The notes under the pieces: generated by a model
Databases searched by the model: none
What the model saw: the letters and a program-made list of their open reading frames with translations, nothing else
What the model was told of the DNA's origin: nothing
From: Dermacentor variabilis
Taxonomy: Eukaryota > Arthropoda > Arachnida > Ixodida > Ixodidae
Direction of reading: 5' to 3'
Assembly: GCF_050947875.1 (NCBI RefSeq)
Contig: NC_134573.1
Location: 52,006,115 to 52,070,114, forward strand
DNA: 64,000 nucleotides
Position numbers and translations under genes: made by a program
Part shown: positions 20,557 through 30,365 of the stretch, one piece after another
How positions within the stretch are numbered: the first letter of the stretch is position 1
Layout of the letters: every line of letters starts with the position of its first letter

Positions 20557-22968
20557 CTAAAGATCGGACTCGGAAGCAGTGTAGTAGGCCTTGAACCTAC
20601 TGACGTGTACGACATCACTAGATGCCAGAGGAGAGGACGAGGTTGAACCCACAGGAGCAATTTCGTAAGTCACAGGCGTCACCTGGCGCAGCACGCGGTA
20701 GGGCCCTGTGTATCGCGAAAGGCGCTTCTCTGAAAGTCCGACGTGACGAGTGGGCGACCACAGGAGCACGAGCGCACCGGGCGAAAACTGTACGTCACGA
20801 TGGCGGGCGTTGTACTGGCACTGCTGAGTGGTTTGTGAGGCCGTCAGTCGAGCACGGGCAAGCTGGCGGGCATGGTCGGCGAGGGCGATGGCGTCGCGCG
20901 CATACTCGCTTGTTGAGACCGCAGCAGGAGGAAGCGCCGTGTCTAAGGGCAAGGTAGGTTCGCGACCGTACAGTAGATAAAAGGGAGAAAGTCCAGCGGT
21001 GTCGTGCCGGCAAGAATTGTACGCAAATGTTACGTAAGGAGGGGCAATGTCCAAGTCGTGGTGGTCCTTGGAAACGTACTTGGCCAGCATATCGGTAAGA
21101 GTACGGTTTAACCGCTCTGTCAGGCCATTGGTTTGAGGATGGTATGAGGTAGTCAGTTTGTGTTGAATGGAGCAGGAACGCACAATGTCAGCGATAACTT
21201 TCGAGAGAAAGTTTCGACCACGGTCAGTAAGGAGCTGTCTCGGGGTGCCATGAAGCAAGATAATGTCACGCAAGAGAAAGTCCGTGACGTCAGTGGCGCA
21301 ACTAGTAGGGAGAGCTCGAGTGATAGCGTATCGGGTGGCGTAATCAGTCGCGACGGCTACCCATTTGTTCCCAGAGGATGACGTGGGAAAGGGACCGAGC
21401 AGGTCTAATCCAACACGAAAGAACGGTTCCACAGGGACGGTGATCGGCTGGAAATGACCGGCAGGTAGCACCTGAGGTGTTTTCCGACGCTGGCAAGGAT
21501 CACAGGCAGCAACATAGCGTCGAACGGAGCGAGCGAGACCAGGCCAATAGAAGCGGCGGCGGACGCGGTCGTACGTGCGGGATACCCCAAGATGTCCTGC
21601 AGTGGGTGCGTCATGCATCTCAAAGAGCACAGTCTGTCGTAGCTGTTTTGGCACGACAAGAAGAAGGTCAGAGCCGTCAGGGAGGAAGTTCCTTCGATAC
21701 ACAATGCCGCCCTGGAGGACATATCGGCGAACGGATGCGTCGGTAGGTGTAGAACGCAGACGCGTGATAAGTGCTCGCAGCGATAGGTCTCGGTACTGCT
21801 CATCGGCGATGCTAGCGAAGGCAGACACAGAGAAAATGCCGTTGGCGCTACTACTGTCGGCGTCGTCAGGCTCGTCGACCGGGTAGCGAGACAGGCAGTC
21901 AGCGTCCTTGTGTAGTCGGCCAGATTTATAGGTGACAGTATACGAATATTCTTGGAGGCGTAAGGCCCAGCGACAACGTCTTCCTGTAGGATCTTTCAGT
22001 GAGCTTAAGCCGCAAAGCGCGTGATGATCTGTGACAACGGAAAAGGATCGGCTATATAAGTATGGGCGGAATTTCGCAACCGCCCAAACTAGGGCCAGAC
22101 ACTCACGCTCAGTGATGAAATAGTTGCGCTCCGCGGGTGAGAGGAGTCTGCTGGCGTAAGCGATAACCCGGTCGTGGCCACGCTGGCGTTGTGCCAGTAC
22201 CGCGCCAATTCCGTGACCGCTGGCATCAGTACGGACTTCAGTGGGCGCAGAGGGATCGAAATGGGCCAGAACGGGAGGCGTTGTGAGAATGTCGATTAGA
22301 TGTGAGAATGCAGAAGCCTCGTTATCGCCCCACTGGAAAGGGGCGTCTTTTTTCAAAAGCTCGGTTAGTGGTCGTGCTATGGCGGCGAAATTTCTCACGA
22401 AACGGCGGAAGTACGAACAAAGGCCGATGAAGCTGCGCACATCCTTGACACACTTCGGAACAGGGAAGTGCGCAACAGCATGGATCTTGCCTGGGTCCGG
22501 TTGCACTCCGTTCGCGTCAACGAGATGTCCAAGGACGGTAATCTGGCGGCGGCCGAATTGGCACTTGGATGCGTTGAGTTGCAGACCAGCTCGACGAAAA
22601 ACGTCCAGGACTGCTGAGAGGCGCTCGAGATGCGTAGCGAACGTTGGGGAGAATACGATAACGTCGTCCAGGTAGCACAGCCACGTGGACCATTTGAAGC
22701 CGTGAAGAAGGGAGTCCATCATGCGTTCAAAAGTGGCAGGGGCGTTACATAGACCAAACGGCATCACTTTGAATTGATAAAGGCCGTCGGGAGTGACAAA
22801 GGCAGTCTTCTCGCGGTCGAGATCGTCCACGGCAATCTGCCAGTAGCTGGAGCGAAGGTCAATAGAGAAGAAATAGCGAGCACCGTGGAGGTAGTGAAGG
22901 GCGTCAGCAATCCGAGGTAGGGTATACACGTCCTTTTTGGTAACCCTATTAAGATGCCGATAATCCAC
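20557..22968 (-). CDS. Gypsy E pol: RT (from palm), RNase H, integrase
   Basis: The 803-residue frame starts just after the TGA at 22969-22971. It carries the RT core with YLDD at residues 99-102 and FGLCNAPATF at 71-80. RNase H has TDAS at 247-250. The integrase zinc-binding set ends in C489/C492, and the DDE catalytic triad is D522, D582 and E618 (35 residues between the last two). A GPY motif lies at 755-757. The domain order RT-RH-IN defines Ty3/gypsy. The enzymes would copy element RNA to DNA and join it to the chromosome. The GTG first codon is only the first sense codon after the stop, not a true start. Confidence 0.9.
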   Translation of the reverse strand: MDYRHLNRVTKKDVYTLPRIADALHYLHGARYFFSIDLRSSYWQIAVDDLDREKTAFVTPDGLYQFKVMPFGLCNAPATFERMMDSLLHGFKWSTWLCYLDDVIVFSPTFATHLERLSAVLDVFRRAGLQLNASKCQFGRRQITVLGHLVDANGVQPDPGKIHAVAHFPVPKCVKDVRSFIGLCSYFRRFVRNFAAIARPLTELLKKDAPFQWGDNEASAFSHLIDILTTPPVLAHFDPSAPTEVRTDASGHGIGAVLAQRQRGHDRVIAYASRLLSPAERNYFITERECLALVWAVAKFRPYLYSRSFSVVTDHHALCGLSSLKDPTGRRCRWALRLQEYSYTVTYKSGRLHKDADCLSRYPVDEPDDADSSSANGIFSVSAFASIADEQYRDLSLRALITRLRSTPTDASVRRYVLQGGIVYRRNFLPDGSDLLLVVPKQLRQTVLFEMHDAPTAGHLGVSRTYDRVRRRFYWPGLARSVRRYVAACDPCQRRKTPQVLPAGHFQPITVPVEPFFRVGLDLLGPFPTSSSGNKWVAVATDYATRYAITRALPTSCATDVTDFLLRDIILLHGTPRQLLTDRGRNFLSKVIADIVRSCSIQHKLTTSYHPQTNGLTERLNRTLTDMLAKYVSKDHHDLDIAPPYVTFAYNSCRHDTAGLSPFYLLYGREPTLPLDTALPPAAVSTSEYARDAIALADHARQLARARLTASQTTQQCQYNARHRDVQFSPGALVLLWSPTRHVGLSEKRLSRYTGPYRVLRQVTPVTYEIAPVGSTSSSPLASSDVVHVSRFKAYYTASESDL

Positions 22969-23181
22969 TCAAATGCGCCATGAGCCATCCTTCTTTTTGA
23001 CCAGTACTACAGGTGACGCCCGTGGACTATATGATGGTTCAATAATCTTCCTGGCAAGCATTTTGCGAACTTCTGCGTGAATAACTTGACGCTCAGCTGG
23101 TGATCCTCGATACGGGCGGCGATAAATAGGAGGGGCATCGCCGGTATTAATGCGATGTTTCACAGCTGTAGTGTGGGCCAA
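22969..23181 (-). pseudogene. Gypsy E pol: RT N-terminal part, cut off by a TGA
   Basis: This lies in the same frame as the downstream 803-residue frame and carries the RT entry motif SPVVLVKKKDGSWRI. It ends at TGA (22969-22971), where the family normally has a codon directly before the VDYR-like block. Upstream it is out of phase with the protease frame because of the 8-bp duplication at 23206-23221. A single-base change would explain the stop. Confidence 0.9.
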
Positions 23182-24044
23182 AGGACGATCGTTAAAGTCA
23201 GAAATATCGTGGTATCGTGGTAGGAAAACAGAACGCGGTAGAGTTCACGAGCGTGCTTGGACGGCAAGTCGGGGGCAATCATTTTCTGGTAGTCAGCGAT
23301 GGTACAATTTGCCGACTGCGATGGTAGAGGAGTATCGGATGAAGTGTCGTCAACTGCAATGGATGCTACTGAGTGATCCTCGAATGAGCAAAGGTGGGCC
23401 AGAGACATCCCACGTGGCAGCACTTGTGTCGTCAAGCCAAAGTTGACCACTGGCAGGCAGACGCAATTCGCCGTAATAGATAAAACTGTATGAGGTACTG
23501 TGATCCCGTGTGTAAGGAGGACGTCTTGCATAGGAGCCGTGATGTAGTGACCGTCGGGGACTGGTGGGGATGAGACTAGGTCAACGTAGGTCACTGCCGA
23601 AGGTGGCAAGCGAACGAAGTCGGCGGAACTGAGGCGACTGGGATGTGGTTCAGCAGGATCGAAAACAGGCAGGTCAAGGCGGAGAATACTGGCGGAACAA
23701 TCGATGAGAGCAGAATGTGCGGAGAGGAAGTCTAAGCCGAGGATGATGTCGTGGGGACATTGGGCGATGACTGTGAATAGCACGATTGTTGAGCGATCGG
23801 CGAAGCAGACGCGTGCGGTACACATACCAATAACGTGGGCTGTTCCGCCATCGGCGACACGGACAACAGGCGTCGTGGCGGGCGTCATAATTTTCTTGAG
23901 CTGGTTACGAAGGTCAGCGCTCATTACGGACAAATGCGCCCCAGTGTCAATGAGTGCAGACACAGAAACACCGTCGACTTGCACGTCAAGAAGGTTCAGA
24001 TGAGTGGGCAACGTCAGTAGAGGATTTGGCGGCGGAGGGAGCAA
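23160..24044 (-). CDS. Gypsy E aspartic protease
   Basis: The frame holds SALIDTGAHLSVMS with the catalytic triad at residues 33-35 and the second conserved block DIILGLDFLSAH at 99-110. This is a single-domain retropepsin that would dimerise to cut Gag and Gag-Pol. A linker leads towards RT, but its last 20 or so residues are out of phase because ATCGTGGT is duplicated in tandem at 23206-23213 and 23214-23221. The first ATG is arbitrary, since in this family protease is normally part of a polyprotein. Confidence 0.85.
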   Translation of the reverse strand: MLPPPPNPLLTLPTHLNLLDVQVDGVSVSALIDTGAHLSVMSADLRNQLKKIMTPATTPVVRVADGGTAHVIGMCTARVCFADRSTIVLFTVIAQCPHDIILGLDFLSAHSALIDCSASILRLDLPVFDPAEPHPSRLSSADFVRLPPSAVTYVDLVSSPPVPDGHYITAPMQDVLLTHGITVPHTVLSITANCVCLPVVNFGLTTQVLPRGMSLAHLCSFEDHSVASIAVDDTSSDTPLPSQSANCTIADYQKMIAPDLPSKHARELYRVLFSYHDTTIFLTLTIVLWPTLQL

Positions 24045-24051
24045 TGCAGCG

Positions 24052-25263
24052 TCACCTCGAGGCGCTGCATCGTCTAGTTTTCCGGCTGGGAGCGGCGTCC
24101 AAAAGGAGTCGGCGAATAGAAGCGACGGGGCTGGGGAGAGCGAGATTGTCGTCGTTGGGGCGAAGGCGAACGATAATAGGGGCGGTTCGTTGCAGGAGAA
24201 TCAGTGGCCGCATTATCGGAGCGTGCGGCATAGCGACGAGAAGGTTCACCTGGGGAGCGAGAGTAGGCAGTGTAAGTAGACCGGATCGGGGAACTCCAGC
24301 GACTGCGACAGTGCCGAGAAATGTGCCCGATTCGATGGCAGTAGAAACAAATGGGCTTGTCGTCAGCAGTGTGCCATTCAGATGGGTTGCGAAACGTGGT
24401 GGGCAAGAAGATGCGGGACGGGGCGGAATGGAAGAAGCCGGGCGGGTATCAGGGCGATGGGCCGAGCAGATGGTGTGAAGACCCATGTTTTCGAACTCCT
24501 GGTGGACAACTGCCTGGATCAGGGAGACCGTGACTGCAGATGTGTTGGTGGGACTGGAGTCGAAGGCAGCCGGATAGGCGGCCTCGATCTCACGCCGGAC
24601 GATCCTGGTAACATCAGCAGTGTTGTTGGGACGAGGAGCGTCGGCACAGGAAGATGTCGCTGGGGCGTTGGGCAGACGGGCAAACTTCTGGTCAATACGT
24701 CGGCTTTTGGCGAGTTCCAGGCGGCGGCACTCTCTGATAACAGCATCCACCGTCGCTACGTTGTTGCACACGAGCAAGTTGAAGGCGTCATCGGCAATGC
24801 CTTCGAGGATGTGGGAAACCTTGTCTGACTCAGTCATGTGGGTGCCAACTTTGCGGCACAGAGCCAAGACGTCCTGAATGTACGTGACATAGGGCTCTGT
24901 TGACGTCTGCACGCGGCCGGAAAGCGCGTTCTGCGCGGCAAGTTGGTGACCGTAGGGGTTGCCGAACAAGTCTCGAAGCTGTGTGTTAAGTGAATCCCAA
25001 CTGGTGAGCTCATCTTCGTGCGTGCGATACCAAACTCTAGGTGTGCCACCGAGGTAAAAGACTACGTTGGCGAGCATAATAGTAGGGTCCCACCGGTTAT
25101 TGCGGCTGACGTGTTCATGCAGGCTGATCCATTCATCGATGTCTTCCCCATTTTTGCCTGAGAATACGCCAGGATCACGGGGAGCGGGGAGAGTGATGTA
25201 GGTCGTCGAAGTGGCCGCAGGTGTGGGAGCCGGCGGAGTCGGGTTGTCGTCGTCGGGAGCCAT
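24052..25263 (-). CDS. Gypsy E gag (capsid region intact, C-terminus frameshifted)
   Basis: The ATG at 25263 lies 75 bp inside the 5' LTR end and opens a 403-residue frame. The capsid-like part includes FSGKNGEDIDEWISLHEHVS, WYRTHEDELTSW and LRDLFGNP. Near 24400-24440 the coding frame shifts, and the nucleocapsid zinc knuckle continues in another frame (24074-24406). The last ~110 residues of this frame are therefore junk. Gag packages the element RNA in virus-like particles. Confidence 0.8.
   Translation of the reverse strand: MAPDDDNPTPPAPTPAATSTTYITLPAPRDPGVFSGKNGEDIDEWISLHEHVSRNNRWDPTIMLANVVFYLGGTPRVWYRTHEDELTSWDSLNTQLRDLFGNPYGHQLAAQNALSGRVQTSTEPYVTYIQDVLALCRKVGTHMTESDKVSHILEGIADDAFNLLVCNNVATVDAVIRECRRLELAKSRRIDQKFARLPNAPATSSCADAPRPNNTADVTRIVRREIEAAYPAAFDSSPTNTSAVTVSLIQAVVHQEFENMGLHTICSAHRPDTRPASSIPPRPASSCPPRFATHLNGTLLTTSPFVSTAIESGTFLGTVAVAGVPRSGLLTLPTLAPQVNLLVAMPHAPIMRPLILLQRTAPIIVRLRPNDDNLALPSPVASIRRLLLDAAPSRKTRRCSASR
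24074..24406 (-). CDS. Gypsy E nucleocapsid zinc knuckle, shifted frame of gag
   Basis: It contains CFYCHRIGHISRHC, a classical CX2CX4HX4C knuckle, followed by an arginine/serine-rich tail. It begins with PTTFRNPSEWH, which should follow directly on the upstream gag frame; the shift is close to 24405-24420. It has no start codon of its own and is not an independent gene. Confidence 0.8.
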   Translation of the reverse strand: MPTTFRNPSEWHTADDKPICFYCHRIGHISRHCRSRWSSPIRSTYTAYSRSPGEPSRRYAARSDNAATDSPATNRPYYRSPSPQRRQSRSPQPRRFYSPTPFGRRSQPEN

Positions 25264-25316
25264 GAAGGAAGGCTCAACGTACCGTCCACTGCGAAGCTCC
25301 GTGACGAGGTACAGGG

Positions 25317-25337
25317 AACGTCCACCTCCACCAGATA
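25317..25337 (-). promoter_or_regulatory. Candidate primer-binding site of gypsy E
   Basis: Four bases after the 5' LTR end (minus strand) the sequence reads TGGTGGAGGTGGACG. It starts with TGG as expected for pairing with a tRNA 3' CCA end. I cannot assign the tRNA. Confidence 0.4.
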
Positions 25338-25496
25338 TGTTACGGAGGAAGACACCGACGAGAAGCTATTTACAAGTATATTTACAAGGCAATACGCTGC
25401 GCTTGGCCAAGAGGCAACAGCCCGCGCTAGCTTCTAATCGTCGTCGTCGTCTTCACACTGCTCGCCTTTCGTGATCGCACATATTGTGCCGTAGGA
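25338..25496 (-). repeat. 5' LTR of gypsy E
   Basis: 159 bp, the partner of 20362-20520. The terminal base pair next to the target duplication is changed (GTAGGA instead of GTAGCA on the plus strand). Confidence 0.95.
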
Positions 25497-25500
25497 ATAT

Positions 25501-26575
25501 CATACACCTGAACTGCGCTGTAGTCTTAAGCATTCTATTTTTCAGAAAATACCTTGGCTGCCAGAGGCCTGCGAACTTGACACAGTGGGTGAAGGTGCCC
25601 ATTCATGAACGCAGGAGGACGCAAGAGCGACAAAACTGGTACAAAAACAATCAAGAAAAACTACAATTTGCCTTATGGAGCTTACGTGCGAGATATAAAG
25701 CCTGCATATTTAGTACTTGTACTAAGAGGGATCGGTCAAATGATACTTTCACGGGCATCTGTGTTCTCTGCCATGTGAAGCCACAAGGCATACTTAAGTC
25801 GATCTACAACGAAGGGCGAGCAGGGAAGAGAAAAGAGACAACAATGGGTAAGCGGGCGTGCTACTATCCTGAGCGGCATGACAATCACAGACCCGGAGGG
25901 TGTTGTGTTCCAATCAAAAGAAGGAGCGCTGAGAGAAAAGAAAGAAAAATAGAAGAGTCAGCGATCAAATTAAACAATCGATCAGTGCCGGTTGAATATT
26001 TTATGCACACAAGAAAGATATGTTCTATAAAGCTGTTCAACTGACCAGGAGCTGGTTAGCGACTTCAGCCGACGCTGCTCACGTCTGTTCGAAAGCGATG
26101 CGCCTCTTAGCATTATTGACGTTAGTCGCCACAACAATTACTGTGTCGCAGAGGCCGACAACATCATAGCGTTACCGGCGACAAAAATCAAGATGGGTGC
26201 AAAGACCAGCACCCTGTGTAAATGCAGATGAGGAAGTGTCCAAGATGATGGTTGCCACCTTTTGCGGGCATTCGCCGTGCTCAAAAGCATATACAAAAGC
26301 ATCGCCGACGCTTTCGTAAATGTTGGCGACGTTGATAGCTTCATGAAAAGAAAAATTGTGATCCTCCTCAATGTAGCACGTACTTCTACAGGAAACCAAT
26401 GCGGGTTTCTCTGAAAGAGAGCTTCCCAGTTGAGGAAAAGTTTTCCTGGTGCGCGCTGAATTACCTGAACTTGAACATGTGCGAACCCGGGAATAAGCGG
26501 TTAACAGACTGCATGCAAACATAGATGGCGTCCACATAGTTCCTTCCAATCTATAGCAATACATGCACATATGGA
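25501..26575. other. Unassigned sequence with open frames right of gypsy E
   Basis: The plus-strand frame 25484-26044 (186 residues) is lysine/arginine-rich and begins inside the LTR, so its start is spurious. The minus-strand frame 26172-26570 includes NVANIYESVGDAFVYAFEHG, which looks protein-like, but I recognise no family. No splice or promoter evidence. Confidence 0.3.
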
Positions 26576-27425
26576 TATCATCATCATCACATCACCACCA
26601 TCATCATTATCCTATATTATGTTCACTTCAGGATGAAGGCCTCTCCCTGCAATCTCCACTTATTCCTGTCCTGCGCCGCGCCAGCTTAATAAAAGTAGCA
26701 CCTGCGAATTTCCGAATTTCATCACCACAACTAATCTTCTGACATCTTCGACTGCGTGTCCCTTCTCTTGGCACCTGTTCTGTAACCCTAATCTTCCACC
26801 CCTGTTACCTTATCTACGCATAATATGACCTGTCAAGCTCCATTTCTCTATCCTAATTCCAATTAGAATAATAGTTATCCTCGTTTGCTCTCTGGTCCAC
26901 AGCGGTCTCTTCTAGCGTCCCAACGTTACGCCTAACATTCTTCATTCCATCGCTCTTTGTGTGGTCGATAACTTTTTATCGAGCTGCTTCGTCTGTTTCC
27001 ATGTTTCGGCGCCATATATTAGCACCAATAGAAAACACTAATCGCACAGCTTTCTCGTTATGATAATGTAAAGCTGCCAGTCAGGATCTCAAAATGTCTG
27101 CTGTACGCGCACCAACCCATTTTTGTTGTGTAATATTCCTTCTCATGATCAGGGTACCCTGTGAGTAATTGACCTAGGCAAACGTATTCTTTCACACATT
27201 CAAGAGGCTGACTGTTGACCCTGAACTCTTGTTTCCTTGCCATGTTATTGATTATTATCTATCTTTTCTGCATATTAATCTTCAACCCTACTCTTACACT
27301 ATCTCTGTTAAGGTGCTCAATGATTTGTTGTAACTGAAGATTAGGAGGAGCAATTCATTACGTTTTTGTCAGGCCTGTAGAGGCATTGAACCTTCTGCGT
27401 TACGACTTGCACTTCTGCACACACC
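26576..27425 (-). pseudogene. 5'-truncated RTE-like LINE, RT C-terminus and 3' end
   Basis: On the minus strand 27058-27243 reads QPLECVKEYVCLGQLLTGYP and DHEKEYYTTKMGWCAY, the stretch after the RT catalytic core in the abundant tick RTE-like LINEs (compare 31510-31600). The 3' terminus is the complement of AGGCCTCTCCCTGCA... followed by a (TCA/TGA)n tail at about 26578-26612. The rest is broken. No target duplication was located. Confidence 0.7.
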
Positions 27426-28136
27426 AAGGTTTATTTTTATTTCCTCATGCGCTTCCCTAAATTTTTTCAGGAAGTCTTTGCTCTATTACAAATATCATGG
27501 ATGGGGTGATATCGGCGTTATCGCTTAACACTGAGGTGTAAAAGTTCGCTCTGGACAAGGCAAGCCAGCAACGTCCATTGAAATTTGATATCCTAAAATG
27601 TGTGTAGGCCAAAATAAAGAAAACAGTTTGTAAAACAAATTGCGCGTGTTTTATAACACATTTATGCAAGCATAAAGTATTCAACCATAAAGAAGAGGTT
27701 CGCGTCAACTGATTCACGCGAGTGTCATGTGCCGTGTGCATTGGTTAGAGCATTGCATTCGAAACTGCGTCAAATGATAGGCGCAAAGTCATGGTACTGC
27801 TATTTTGCGAGAATGGCGATTCTGTGTATAACAATACCGTATCACACCAAATAGGGCTTACATCCAAATAAGATGCAAGTTTTTCTAGTGTGAAATTACT
27901 GGAATACTGTCAGAATGCTGGAAGTAGCAAAACATCATTAAAAGAACTTTATGGTTGAAAGCATAAGCAAACTCTGCATACATATATTCTGTCCCTTACT
28001 TCCCAACCAAAATGGTGCGCGAGTGATGTTCATACGAGCTGGCAGGTGGTTGGTCGTCAGAACAAAGCATACAGAGGCAAAACGCCTGCTGCTGGCCCTA
28101 CACCCGTTATGGTCTGTCTGAGTGATGCTGCCAGCA
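27426..28136. other. Unassigned sequence
   Basis: No gene or repeat family recognised. It lies just downstream of the lipocalin exons on their strand and might hold 3' untranslated sequence. Confidence 0.3.
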
Positions 28137-28250
28137 CTATGCAGACAATCTGCGGAACCAGCATTCTTGGACACGAGAAAATTTATTATTATGCAGGAAA
28201 AAGAAACAATGTCTAGCATGGATATTGTCAACTATGATACAACTTCTAGA
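28137..28250 (-). CDS. Doubtful exon 4 of the lipocalin-like gene
   Basis: The minus-strand frame contains SCIIVDNIHARHCFFFLHNN and later RVQECW before a stop. Its cysteine spacing, C-x10-C-x14-C, is close to the C-terminal half of tick lipocalins. Upstream of SRSC a sensible acceptor in the phase required by exon 3 is not evident, and the residues expected just before SC seem missing, so a small deletion or a different exon boundary is possible. It could equally be chance. Confidence 0.3.
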   Translation of the reverse strand, partial: SRSCIIVDNIHARHCFFFLHNNKFSRVQECWFRRLSA

Positions 28251-28618
28251 AGAATTTCTCGGTGGCGTCCCGGCACAAGAAAAATACGCAGATGCCACTC
28301 TTGTCCATTTATTCTTACACCAAAATGCGTTCCAGTTAGGCTTGCCAATATATCTAACAAAACTCTTCCAGGAGACACGGTTTGAACACATATCTTAGTT
28401 CGTTACAGCTCTATGAAAAAAATGGTGTTTGCGAATGCTTAAAATTAGCTAAATAAAAAATTAAAAGGTGTTTTAACATCCGGCACTAATGCAAATGACT
28501 ACTACTGTTACTTCGGACGTGACTAATTCCTTTGAGCCCTATTGGTGCCATCCTTATGTCTAAGAAGAAAAATTCTAGTTTGATATAAAGTGCCATTGAG
28601 CTATCAGCCCTTACTTAC

Positions 28619-28686
28619 GGTTGTCGAAATACACGATGATTCTGTCCGGAGTGGCGCCCGGCCTTACGTGGAAAGTGACATTTTTT
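28619..28686 (-). CDS. Lipocalin-like secreted protein, exon 3
   Basis: 68 nt between an acceptor GCTATTTCAG and a consensus donor GTAAGTAAG. The encoded stretch is NVTFHVRPGATPDRIIVY, a beta-strand pair like that following the ...YV(W/F)xLKGxxG motif in tick lipocalins. Intron phases fit: exon 2 leaves two bases, exon 3 supplies the third (giving Lys), and exon 3 ends one base into the next codon. An NxT N-glycosylation site is present. The short length and strong splice sites make this a credible coding exon. Confidence 0.65.
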
Positions 28687-29222
28687 CTGAAATAGCGTGA
28701 AATGTAGAGGGATTAAGTACCGCAGATATTTAGGCAGCTCAGAAAAGGCATAGCGACTTTTTTCCAGGTATTTTCGGAGTAATAAGTTTTTTGTCCAATC
28801 TCTAGAAACAAGCTTTGTAATTTAATATATTTCGAAAGCATATGTACGTTCTTGCTCCAAATTCAGAAAAGACTATGCATTGTTAAATATTCCTTAGTAT
28901 GAAAGCGAGAAAATGCTTTAATGAGGGTAAGGTGAAGGGTGCTTTCTTCTTGCGGAGCTCATATCTTAAATTTCAAATATGAAAATTGTGTTTCATCTAC
29001 TGTTTTCCTCCCGTTTCGCTTTTTTTGGTGATTGTATACGAGCTTAATGAATCTTTCTTTGCTTATGTTTATGTACGCAGATTATGTATACTGCCACTGC
29101 ATACTGCTGAAATCTAATAAGCTGAGAAGCCTAGTCAAGCTCACTCGAACCTTTTCTTCATGCATGCCCTCCGCTCTCTGAAGTGCTAAATAAATAAATG
29201 ATGGGTTGGTTGATTCTAATAC

Positions 29223-29374
29223 TTCTCTCTGCCGTGGTGCCCCTTGAACAAGAACACGTATGTTGCCATTTTTGGTTCCATACGATAGTCTGAGCGTATA
29301 GCCTGCACGCACTCAAACAGGCCATCGTCGTCGACGTCTGAGATGGCGAGCACGTCCTCAAGGTGAAGATAGAT
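29223..29374 (-). CDS. Lipocalin-like secreted protein, exon 2
   Basis: 152 nt on the minus strand. The acceptor is CCTCGTTTACAG. The frame starts in phase 0 and reads EDVLAISDVDDDGLFECVQA and, further on, ATYVFLFKGHHGRE. The order acidic DxDxDG, then EC, then ATYV(W/F)xxKGxxG is the central signature I know from tick salivary lipocalins, which are secreted barrels that bind histamine, serotonin, leukotrienes or cholesterol at the feeding site. The donor AA|GTATTA is weak but leaves the phase that exon 3 needs. Intron 2 is 536 bp. The codons are intact with no stop, so this is not an obvious pseudogene. Confidence 0.7.
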
Positions 29375-29834
29375 CTGTAAACGAGGAATATTGTGAGATG
29401 TTGTGGCAAAATTTTAGGATACTAAATCAGTTAAATGTTCATTGCCGTAGCAGCTATAAGAATGTTCGCGACTCATTCATGCCGCCGTTACCACCGTCGC
29501 TGTTGCCGTGCTGCCCTGCTATCGACAATGCATGCGTGAGTTGCTGACGAAGGGTCAGAGATTTGGCTGCTAAATTCACAAAGGGAAGTGCATGCACCGT
29601 CAAAGGTGCGCTCAAGCTCCTTGGTAGGCAGAGAAAAATAGCCTTCTGCTTCCTGGTTGACGATTGGGCGTTGTGTGCCCCTAAAATATATCCACTGCAG
29701 CGTTACCGATGAGAAGCTGTGTGTTTGCTCTGGTATCACAACTAAATGTGGATCGAACGTTATCTAAGTTTTCACTAGGCGCTGAATAATGCCGATAATC
29801 TTCTATTATCAGAATAACGTTCGCATCTGCTTCG

Positions 29835-29965
29835 AATGGTCGATAAATTAGACTTCGCCCTACCGTGTGCTAGCCGCCTGGTTAGTTCAAATCGTAGAGC
29901 AGCTGGGCCGGAAAGACGGTGGCCCCGGTCTCGAGTTCCGGACCAGGAAAAATTTTTCAGAGCAA
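29835..29965 (+). mobile_element. Diverged tRNA-derived SINE head
   Basis: TGCTAGCCGCCTGGTTAGTTCAAATCGTAGAGC and the downstream B-box-like GGTCTCGAGTTCCGG align with the better preserved copy at 51865-51955. The cloverleaf is degraded. No conserved SINE body follows beyond about 29960. Confidence 0.65.
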
Positions 29966-30365
29966 CGAAATTAATGCGCTTGTTCATCTTCTGTGGGTCA
30001 TAACTAGCCGCACTGCTTGGTGCGTACTCCGCTTCTTCACCATCCTCTAACCATGCAGTTCAGCACTTTGTCGTAGCAGCTGGAACAAATATAAGCAGCT
30101 TGCAGTCACGCAATAAGGGAGACCTATATCTCCTAATTGCACAAAGGGGCCCGATTCTTATTAATAATAAAAAGCCAACTAACAATGACATCAAACACAA
30201 TACAAGGGAAATTAGTTGCTCTTACTAACCTAATTAAAGAAGTGATAAATTATTTGGAATTGAATCGGGCGAAAAGACAACTTGCGGCAGGCGGGGAACA
30301 ATTCTGCGTCTTGCATTACGTGTGAGAATCTGAATGAATTGATATAACGCGCAGCCATTTTTCCA
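29966..30365. other. Unassigned sequence
   Basis: No gene recognised in this 400-bp stretch. Confidence 0.35.

Larger units (their letters stand above)
20362..25496 (-). mobile_element. Young, nearly complete Ty3/gypsy retrotransposon (family E)
   Basis: The element is 5,135 bp on the minus strand: 5' LTR (25338-25496), gag, protease, RT-RNase H-integrase, 3' LTR (20362-20520). ATAT flanks both sides (20358-20361 and 25497-25500) as a probable 4-bp target duplication. The LTRs differ at 3 of 159 positions, indicating a recent insertion. No env-like frame is present, so it would move only inside the cell. Three lesions prevent a full gag-pol: a gag frameshift near 24400-24440, an 8-bp tandem duplication at 23206-23221 and an in-frame TGA at 22969-22971. 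Confidence 0.95.

Noticed and set aside
24382..24828. Plus-strand frames opposite gypsy E gag and pol
   Set aside because: Antisense shadows of the minus-strand retrotransposon genes.
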